In this document: in pieces, positions 7,144 through 12,680 of the stretch
Layout of the letters: the number at the start of each line of letters is the position of its first letter
Numbering within the stretch: the first letter of the stretch is position 1
From: Treponema sp.
GTDB taxonomy: Bacteria; Spirochaetota; Spirochaetia; Treponematales; Breznakiellaceae
DNA: 20,253 nt
Assembly: GCA_031255875.1 (NCBI GenBank)
Contig: JAIRRR010000225.1
Span: forward strand, 1-20,253
Reading direction: 5' to 3'
Notes under the pieces: model-generated
Database searches by the model: none
Told to the model about the DNA's origin: nothing
Seen by the model: only the letters and a program-made list of their open reading frames with translations
Translations under genes and position numbers: made by a program

Positions 7144-9126
7144 ATGAAAGAAATCACCATTAAAGATATTGCGAGATATGCCGGTGTCTCCATCGCAACG
7201 GTATCGCATGTTATAAATTCTACTCGTTATGTAAGCCCCGAGCTGACAGAACGGGTCATTAAAACTATAAAAGAGAATAATTATAAAAAAAACATAGTAG
7301 AAACTGTCAATATTGGCAAGCGTTCGCAAATAGCGTTTCTTGTTCCATGTCTTGAGGATTATATCCTATTGGCCGATGCCCTTTCCAGAAATTTATTACA
7401 ATTTGGGTATACATTATCAATATCAATAACGAATGATGATGTCACCATTGAAAAACGGCTTTTAACAGCATTGCCCGGCAATAAATCGATAGGGGGTATT
7501 ATATTGGTACCCGCCGCAGACACTTCTGATTATTACGAAAATATTCTAAACCGGACTATACCGCTTGTTTTAGCAGATCGTTTTCTTGATAATAACATTG
7601 ATTCTATTACAACCGATCACGAACTGGCCTTGTACAAAAGCACCGCTTATCTAATTCAATGCGGGCATGACAGGATCGTCATAATAACGGGGAAAAAGAA
7701 CAGTAGCCTCGCCAGAGAGCAAGTATCAGGATATCAAAGAGCTTTGACCGCGAATCATATTCCGTATCATCCCGAATTGGTATTGGCATCTGACAGTTTT
7801 CGGGGAGAAATTACCCAGCAATTGCTGTATGGGTTTTACGAAAAAATAAAACCTACCGCCTTAATATCCGGGGTAAACAGGATTACCCCCAAGGTGCTGA
7901 GTTTTTTCGACTGTTACGGCATCGAGTACCCTAAGCAGATTTCATTTATAGGGTTTGGAAATAAAGAATGGACAGAACTTATTGATCCGCCGGTTACGAT
8001 AATAGAAGAAGATTTTGAAACTATAGGGGCCATTGCGGCGGCAAGGGTTATTGCCAAGATTGCCTCGCCCGACAGGCCGATATCGGTAAAAAAGCAGCGG
8101 ATACAGACCGGCTTCCTGCTTCGAAAATCAACCCAGATGATTGGGCGGGGGCCCTTTGGGGAAGAAGCTATACCCATTGAAAAATTAACCCTTTCGGAAA
8201 AGGAAATAGAAGATCTGCGGAGCGGTCATTTTAAAATCGGCATTTCCTTTCATTACGGCAATACAGCATGGACGCGACTGCATGAAAATGGAATACGGGA
8301 TACCCTGGAAAAATACGGCGTAAGAATCCTTTCTGTTACCGAGGCCCATTTTAATCCTGAACTTCAGGTAACACAACTGGAAGGCTTGCGGATGCAAAAG
8401 CCCGATGCCATTATCGCCATTCCCTCTGATGATGTTGCCACAGCAGCTAAATTCAAGGAACTGGCAAGAGAGGTAAAACTAATCTTCATCAGTAATATTC
8501 CTTTAGGCATGGAAACAAGCGAATATGCGTCCTGCGTTTCCATAAACGAACGGGAAGGCGGCTACAACGCCGGAGTCCTCTTGGGGGAGCATTTCAAAAA
8601 CCGTGATAAAGTTCATATTGGCTTCATCTCGCATGGAGCGCCGTTTTACGGAACACATTTACGTGACGGGACGGCAGAACAGGTAGTCCGTGAAAATTAC
8701 CCTAATATTGAGATAGTCTCGGTAAAGTACTTCCACAGGATTGAACGCGCTTATGAAGTATGTAGAGAAATGATCAAGGAGCATCCGGAAGTTGAAGGGC
8801 TGTACGTTTCGTGGGATGTACCCGCTCTCCGGGTGATTATGGCACTCAAGGAACTCTGCCGGGAGGACATCGCTATTTTTACTTGTGACTTGGACGTAGA
8901 GATCGGGTCCTATTTGGCCAGAGAGGAAATGGTCAGGGGGCTTATTGCCCAACGCCCCTATATCCAGGGAACGGCGGTTGGGCTGGCAACCGCAAAGGCT
9001 CTGCTTGGAAAGGGGGAATACAAGTATATCGGCGTTTCTCCGTATATAGTACAAAAAACCGAATTACTCAAGGCATGGGAGGATATTTTCCACACCCCCA
9101 TTCCTGTAGATTGGAAATTGTCGTAA
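7144..9126 (+). CDS. LacI-family regulator fused to a sugar-binding-protein domain
   Basis: A 660-residue protein, nearly twice the usual 330-350 of LacI/GalR repressors. Residues 1-50 are the helix-turn-helix (TIKDIARYAGVSIATVSHVIN). Residues about 58-330 are a full LacI sensor (IAFLVP, then ISFIGFGNKEWTELIDPP, with LLRKST near 329). Residues about 348-660 are a second periplasmic-binding-protein-like domain whose order of motifs matches the mature substrate-binding protein at 10257-11390: FHYGNTAW, PDAIIAIPSDD, SVSINEREGGYNAG, YVSWDVPA, GLIAQRPYIQG, SPYIVQKTELLKAWEDI. No signal peptide is present, so it acts in the cytoplasm. It probably represses the operon starting at 9335 through the palindromes in 9134-9305. 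It begins 16 bases after the FAD-subunit stop with a weak site (GGGGGCGG). The first half is more AT-rich than the second. Confidence 0.93.
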   Translation: MKEITIKDIARYAGVSIATVSHVINSTRYVSPELTERVIKTIKENNYKKNIVETVNIGKRSQIAFLVPCLEDYILLADALSRNLLQFGYTLSISITNDDVTIEKRLLTALPGNKSIGGIILVPAADTSDYYENILNRTIPLVLADRFLDNNIDSITTDHELALYKSTAYLIQCGHDRIVIITGKKNSSLAREQVSGYQRALTANHIPYHPELVLASDSFRGEITQQLLYGFYEKIKPTALISGVNRITPKVLSFFDCYGIEYPKQISFIGFGNKEWTELIDPPVTIIEEDFETIGAIAAARVIAKIASPDRPISVKKQRIQTGFLLRKSTQMIGRGPFGEEAIPIEKLTLSEKEIEDLRSGHFKIGISFHYGNTAWTRLHENGIRDTLEKYGVRILSVTEAHFNPELQVTQLEGLRMQKPDAIIAIPSDDVATAAKFKELAREVKLIFISNIPLGMETSEYASCVSINEREGGYNAGVLLGEHFKNRDKVHIGFISHGAPFYGTHLRDGTAEQVVRENYPNIEIVSVKYFHRIERAYEVCREMIKEHPEVEGLYVSWDVPALRVIMALKELCREDIAIFTCDLDVEIGSYLAREEMVRGLIAQRPYIQGTAVGLATAKALLGKGEYKYIGVSPYIVQKTELLKAWEDIFHTPIPVDWKLS

Positions 9127-9133
9127 AATCTGG

Positions 9134-9153
9134 ATATTTTTACGTAAATTTAT
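9134..9153. promoter_or_regulatory. Putative operator O1 (TTTACGTAAA palindrome)
   Basis: The perfect core TTTACGTAAA occupies 9139-9148, with outer ATA/TAT arms matching after a two-base mismatch on each side. It lies 8 bases after the regulator stop and about 60 bases upstream of the -35 box. The central CG step is the usual centre of LacI-family operators. Its assignment to the upstream regulator is inference from position and repetition. Confidence 0.65.
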
Positions 9154-9172
9154 TGTTTATTCATTTCTGCGG

Positions 9173-9241
9173 GAAAAATATATAAATTTTTTACAAAAAA
9201 ATATTTGACAGGATAAACAGAGCAGTGTTATAATCATCACG
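9173..9241 (+). promoter_or_regulatory. Sigma-70-type promoter with AT-rich UP-like element
   Basis: The -35 TTGACA (9205-9210) and -10 TATAAT (9229-9234) both match consensus exactly and are separated by 18 bases. Immediately upstream, 9173-9204 is almost entirely A and T with several A- and T-tracts, as in UP elements that bind the polymerase alpha subunit. Transcription should begin near 9241. This would drive the operon from 9335 to 15126. Such a strong promoter would need repression, consistent with the flanking palindromes. Confidence 0.88.
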
Positions 9242-9270
9242 TGTTCAAAAGAACTGTATGCTTTTGAATA
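9242..9270 (+). other. Stem-loop at the 5' end of the operon transcript
   Basis: TTCAAAAG (9244-9251) and CTTTTGAA (9261-9268) form a perfect 8-bp inverted repeat around a 9-base loop; a G-U and a U-A pair can extend it to 9242-9270. It begins at or one base after the predicted transcription start. It could be a 5' hairpin that protects the mRNA, or a DNA-level protein site. The stem is AT-rich and the following run is short, so a terminator is less likely. Confidence 0.5.
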
Positions 9271-9287
9271 TTTTTACGTAAATATAT
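9268..9287. promoter_or_regulatory. Putative operator O2 (TTTACGTAAA palindrome)
   Basis: The perfect core TTTACGTAAA is at 9273-9282. Outer bases 9268-9271 pair with 9284-9287 after one mismatch. It lies about 36 bases downstream of the predicted transcription start. Its centre is 134 bp from O1 and 20 bp from O3, close to two helical turns, so a regulator could bind O2 and O3 on the same face and loop to O1. Confidence 0.68.
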
Positions 9288-9289
9288 AT

Positions 9290-9305
9290 TATTTTACGTA
9301 AAATA
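9290..9305. promoter_or_regulatory. Putative operator O3 (16-bp perfect palindrome)
   Basis: TATTTTACGTAAAATA reads the same on both strands over all 16 bases, with the central CG at 9297-9298. It is the most symmetrical of the three copies and is probably the strongest site. It lies within the untranslated leader, between O2 and the ribosome binding site of the IolE-like gene. Confidence 0.72.
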
Positions 9306-9334
9306 TATAAATTCCTTTTTTAGGAGGTGATTTT

Positions 9335-10156
9335 ATGAACGTTGCTTACATGACGAACGGCTGGGGAGCGGTTATGGCTCATTGTGCTGCGGCAAACAAT
9401 GTGAACGGCGCTTATTATGTTTCAACAGGGGCAGATGCGGAAGCCATTGCGGCGATTGCGTCTGCCGGGTATGGGCAAATTGAGATATTTGACGGCAATC
9501 TGCTCGCCTATGAAGGCCGGGAAAAAGAATTCAGTGAACTGCTCGGTGCGAACCACGTCTCGCTGCTGGCTGTTTATAGTGCCGCGAACTTTATTTACGA
9601 CGAAATACTCCCGGAAGAGCTTTTCCGGATAAGAAAGGCAGCGGCCTTCGCGAAAAATTTTGGCGCAACCCAGATTGCCCTGGGCGGCGGCGCGGTAAGA
9701 TATGACGGCATAAAAGAAGGCGATTATAAAAAACTTGCCGCAGCTCTGGACAAGGTATGCGGCGTAGCCGACGAACTGGAAATGACCGCGAGTTATCACC
9801 CGCACATGGGATCCCTTGTCCAATCTCCCGAACAATTGGACAAGGTTATGCCTTATACCCGTATCTGCCTGTGTCCCGATACCGGACACGTCGTGCTCGG
9901 CGGAGGGGACCCTGTTGCCATGGTTAAAAAATATACGGACAGGATTAAATATATTCACCTTAAGGATGTTACAAAGGCCGGAATGTTTTGCCCGCTTGGA
10001 GAAGGATGCATTGATTTCCCATCAATCGTGAGTATTCTTGATAAAAGCAATCAGGATGTTTTATACGCGATTGAATGTGACGGGTGGAACGGCGATTCCA
10101 GGAAGGGCGCGGAAATTACTTTCAACTATCTTAAAACAAAACTTAATTTCTCCTGA
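9335..10156 (+). CDS. IolE-like sugar phosphate isomerase/epimerase (TIM barrel)
   Basis: A 273-residue protein of the xylose-isomerase-like TIM-barrel superfamily (AP_endonuc_2). Metal-binding and barrel landmarks: E50 in QIEIFDGN, H155 and H157 in YHPHMGSLVQSPEQ, D182 and H185 in CPDTGHVVLGGGDP, H208-L-K-D211, GEGCIDFPSIV (223-232), and E247 in YAIECDGW. The YHPHMG, DTGH...GGDP and HLKDV...G.G.IDF pattern is closest to IolE (2-keto-myo-inositol dehydratase). A dehydratase, isomerase or epimerase acting on a keto-sugar or cyclitol is therefore likely, but substrate cannot be fixed. It is the first gene of the operon, with a strong ribosome site (AGGAGGTGA, 9322-9330) four bases before the ATG. 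It pairs functionally with the oxidoreductase at 11404. Confidence 0.85.
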   Translation: MNVAYMTNGWGAVMAHCAAANNVNGAYYVSTGADAEAIAAIASAGYGQIEIFDGNLLAYEGREKEFSELLGANHVSLLAVYSAANFIYDEILPEELFRIRKAAAFAKNFGATQIALGGGAVRYDGIKEGDYKKLAAALDKVCGVADELEMTASYHPHMGSLVQSPEQLDKVMPYTRICLCPDTGHVVLGGGDPVAMVKKYTDRIKYIHLKDVTKAGMFCPLGEGCIDFPSIVSILDKSNQDVLYAIECDGWNGDSRKGAEITFNYLKTKLNFS

Positions 10157-10199
10157 TTTTCAGGGGAATAAGTAACGGCATGGAAGTTTTTCGTGCCGT
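10148..10199 (+). other. Two tandem intercistronic hairpins before the binding-protein gene
   Basis: First hairpin: TTCTCCTGA (10148-10156) pairs with TCAGGGGAA (10160-10168) over 9 bp with one G-U and a TTT loop; the stop codon lies in the stem. Second: ACGGCATGGAA (10175-10185) pairs with TTTCGTGCCGT (10189-10199) over 11 bp with two G-U pairs and a GTT loop. Neither is followed directly by a T-run. They sit just upstream of the substrate-binding-protein gene, where such stems often mark RNA processing or protect the 3' end of an upstream message. Confidence 0.6.
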
Positions 10200-10256
10200 C
10201 AGTATGAAGCCAAAATTGGTTTTTATACAAAACTATTTTTTCGAAGGAGTTTCAGT

Positions 10257-11390
10257 ATGAAAAAGGGTTTGTTGGTAGTATTATGTGTACTGTTCGCCGT
10301 GTCATTCGTCTTTGCCGGCGGTGGTCAGCAGTCAGGCGGGGGAAGTGCGCCTCCGTCTTCGTCCGCTCCGATAGTACTTCCGTCAGGCGCGGTCATGAGT
10401 ACCGGCCCCCACGGAGAACAGGCCAGTCCGGCTTCCGATCTTTCACTGACTGAGGATGAGCTTGCCAAAATCAGGGCGGGCAAATACAAAGCTGCCATTT
10501 GTTTCCATTACAACGGGGACGACTGGTCGGCCGCGCAGGAAAAAGGCCTGCGGGATCAGTTCGGTAGAATGGGTATTGAGGTTGTCGCGGTTACTTCCGC
10601 CAATTTTAACGCTGCCCAGCAGAAAGCCGATATCGAAACTGTTCTTGCCTTAAATCCTGACGCGATCGTCTCCATACCGGTCGATGTTGTTTCAGCGGAA
10701 TCTGTTTTCAAGGATGCCGCGAGAAAAGGCGTCAAAATCGTGTTTATGGACAATTGCCCGGATAACATGATTGCCGGTACAGATTATGTTTCCGTCGTCT
10801 CGGCGGACAACTACGGCAACGGCGTCGCGGCGGCGGAAATAATGGGTGAAAAACTCGGCGGCAGAGGAAAAATCGCGATGGTATACTATGACGCGAATTT
10901 CTTTGTTACTAACCAGCGTGACGAGGCTTTCCGTAAAACAATCCGAGAAAAATTTCCCGGTATTACTATTGTTGAGGAAGCTGGTTTTAACGATGTCAAT
11001 AAAGGTGCGGAGGTCGGCGGCGCCCTCATCACTAAGCATCCCGATCTTAACGGGATTTACGCAACCTGGGACATTCCGGCAGAAGGCGTTGTGTCGGCGC
11101 TTCGGGCAAACGGTAGAAATGATATTATTGTAACTACTATTGACCTGGGTAATAATGTTGCCAGAATGCTTGCACAGGACGGAATAGTAAAGGGCTTGGG
11201 TGCTCAGCGGCCTTATGATCAAGGCGTGGCGGAAGCTATCCTGGTGGGATACGCGTTAATCGGCAAAAAAGCGCCCGGTTATGTCGCTCTTCCGCCATAC
11301 AAGGTCACTCACGAGAACGTACTGGAGGCCTACAAGGATATCTATTATGTTGACGCTCCGGCGGATATAAGAAACGTCTATAAAAATTAG
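10257..11390 (+). CDS. Periplasmic sugar-binding protein of the ABC transporter (RbsB-like)
   Basis: A 377-residue type I periplasmic binding protein (Peripla_BP_4 class) delivering a sugar to the downstream transporter. Residues 1-20 are a signal peptide (KK, a hydrophobic core, cleavage after VFA) followed by a Gly/Gln/Ser-rich linker. There is no lipobox cysteine at the cleavage site, so it looks freely periplasmic rather than a lipoprotein. The binding domain runs from about L64: KAAICFHYNGDDW, VTSANFN, PDAIVSIPVD, VSADNYGNG, ATWDIPAEG, GLGAQRPYDQG, LPPYKVTHENVLEAYKDIY. The same motifs in the same order form the C-terminal half of the regulator at 7144-9126. A good site (AAGGAG, 10244-10249) precedes the ATG. 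It is separated from the ATPase and permease genes by the oxidoreductase gene. Confidence 0.92.
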   Translation: MKKGLLVVLCVLFAVSFVFAGGGQQSGGGSAPPSSSAPIVLPSGAVMSTGPHGEQASPASDLSLTEDELAKIRAGKYKAAICFHYNGDDWSAAQEKGLRDQFGRMGIEVVAVTSANFNAAQQKADIETVLALNPDAIVSIPVDVVSAESVFKDAARKGVKIVFMDNCPDNMIAGTDYVSVVSADNYGNGVAAAEIMGEKLGGRGKIAMVYYDANFFVTNQRDEAFRKTIREKFPGITIVEEAGFNDVNKGAEVGGALITKHPDLNGIYATWDIPAEGVVSALRANGRNDIIVTTIDLGNNVARMLAQDGIVKGLGAQRPYDQGVAEAILVGYALIGKKAPGYVALPPYKVTHENVLEAYKDIYYVDAPADIRNVYKN

Positions 11391-11403
11391 AGGCAGGCAT
11401 TAT

Positions 11404-12576
11404 ATGAAAACGTACAACGTTGGTTTGATAGGCGCCGGTTTTATGGCAAAAGCCCACGCCATTGCGTATTCCGGTATGCCTATTTTCTTCTGGCCCGCTC
11501 CGGCCCTCGTGACTAAAAAGGTAATTGCCGATTTGACCCAAGAACGGGCCAGTGCGGCGGCCGCGCAGTTCGGATTTGAAAAAGGAACAGGAAACTGGAA
11601 GGACATCATACAGGATCCGTCGATTGACATTGTTGACATCTGTACGCCGAATGATGCCCACGCGGAAATAGCGATTGCCGCGGCGGCTGCCGGAAAGCAC
11701 ATCATCTGCGAAAAGCCCATCTCCAGAACTGTAGAAGAAGCCAAAGAAATGTATTTGGCCGTCAAAAAAGCGGGAGTCGTGAACATGCTGGCCTTTAATT
11801 ACCGGATGACCCCCGCAGTACAACTTGCCAAGCGGTATATTGACGAAGGTTCAATAGGGGACATTTTGGATTTCCGCGGTACCTATTTACAGGATTGGTC
11901 TGCGGACCCCAATTCACCTCTTTCCTGGAGATTCCAAAAGGATGTCTGCGGAAGCGGGGCCTTTGGGGACATCGCTACCCATGTCGTTGATATGCTCCGT
12001 TTCCTCATTGGCGACTTTTCGGAGATCAACGCCCGTATGGCTACGTACATAAAAGAGAGGCCCATACAGACGGGGACAACGGACAGCCTGGGTAATGTGA
12101 AAGGCGGTGCGGATGTCCCGAGAAAAAAGGTGGATGTTGACGATCAGTGCTGTTTGACCATTAAATGCGCGAACGGCGCCTTTGGTACCATTGAAGCGAC
12201 CAGGAACGCCTGGGGCCGAAATAATTATATCACATTTGAGATTCACGGAACGAAAGGCTCCATCTATTTCAACTACGAGAGGAGGGACGAACTTCAGGTG
12301 TGTTTTGCGGACGATCCCGGTGATAGGCGCGGATTCAGAACGGTATATACTGGTCCCGCGCATCCTTACGGGGAGGCTCTTTGGCCCATTCCTGCGCTTG
12401 GTATAGGTTACACAGAAACAAAGATCGTCGAGATGTACAAATTTGTCAAAGCGGTCACAGAGGGAAAAAGCGTTTCCCCCTCGTTCGAAGACGGTTACAA
12501 CATTGAATTGATCGGCGAAGCCGCGTTTAAGTCGGCAGCCTCCGGTCAATGGGAAAAAGTCGGAAAAATCGGCTGA
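11404..12576 (+). CDS. Gfo/Idh/MocA-family NAD(P)-dependent oxidoreductase
   Basis: A 390-residue dehydrogenase of the family that includes inositol 2-dehydrogenase and glucose-fructose oxidoreductase. The N-terminal Rossmann domain starts VGLIGAGFMAKAH (G10-A-G12-F-M-A15, with Ala where a third Gly is common), continues with DICTPNDAHAE, and has the signature C-E103-K104-P105, whose lysine is the usual proton-relay residue. The C-terminal domain has the catalytic GDIATHVVDM with D189 and H193 in the usual D-x3-H spacing. Length is normal. It starts 13 bases after the binding-protein stop with GAGGCAGG before the ATG. With the IolE-like enzyme it suggests oxidation of an imported sugar or cyclitol to a keto form followed by dehydration or isomerisation. 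No aldolase, hydrolase or kinase of an inositol pathway is present. Confidence 0.9.
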   Translation: MKTYNVGLIGAGFMAKAHAIAYSGMPIFFWPAPALVTKKVIADLTQERASAAAAQFGFEKGTGNWKDIIQDPSIDIVDICTPNDAHAEIAIAAAAAGKHIICEKPISRTVEEAKEMYLAVKKAGVVNMLAFNYRMTPAVQLAKRYIDEGSIGDILDFRGTYLQDWSADPNSPLSWRFQKDVCGSGAFGDIATHVVDMLRFLIGDFSEINARMATYIKERPIQTGTTDSLGNVKGGADVPRKKVDVDDQCCLTIKCANGAFGTIEATRNAWGRNNYITFEIHGTKGSIYFNYERRDELQVCFADDPGDRRGFRTVYTGPAHPYGEALWPIPALGIGYTETKIVEMYKFVKAVTEGKSVSPSFEDGYNIELIGEAAFKSAASGQWEKVGKIG

Positions 12577-12581
12577 CCCTG

Positions 12582-12619
12582 CCGCCATATCGTCCCCCTT
12601 GCAGAGGATGGTATGGCGG
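12582..12619 (+). other. Strong intercistronic hairpin before the ATPase gene
   Basis: CCGCCATA (12582-12589) and TATGGCGG (12612-12619) are exact reverse complements. The stem extends inward through TCGTCC/GGATGG with two G-U pairs, giving about 14 bp and a 10-base loop. It is followed by TTTATTCTCT, a weak T-rich stretch. It could act as a partial terminator that keeps ATPase and permease levels below those of the binding protein, or as an RNA-stability element. Confidence 0.62.
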
Positions 12620-12680
12620 TTTATTCTCTAAATAAATAGGCGTCTCAAGCCGGAAAACCTGACCGGAGATATAATTGGTT

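Noticed and set aside
8652..8666. ATTTACGTGAC inside the regulator gene as a fourth operator
   Set aside because: Only half the palindrome is present and symmetry is lost on the right side.
9174..9197. AAAAAT...ATTTTTT inverted repeat upstream of -35 as a terminator of the regulator gene
   Set aside because: The stem would be only A-U pairs with no GC; it is better explained as the AT-rich upstream promoter element.
10207..10226. AAGCCA/TGGTTT stem followed by TTATAC as a terminator before the binding-protein gene
   Set aside because: Six pairs with a G-U and a short T-run; termination here would silence the rest of the operon. At most a weak stem.
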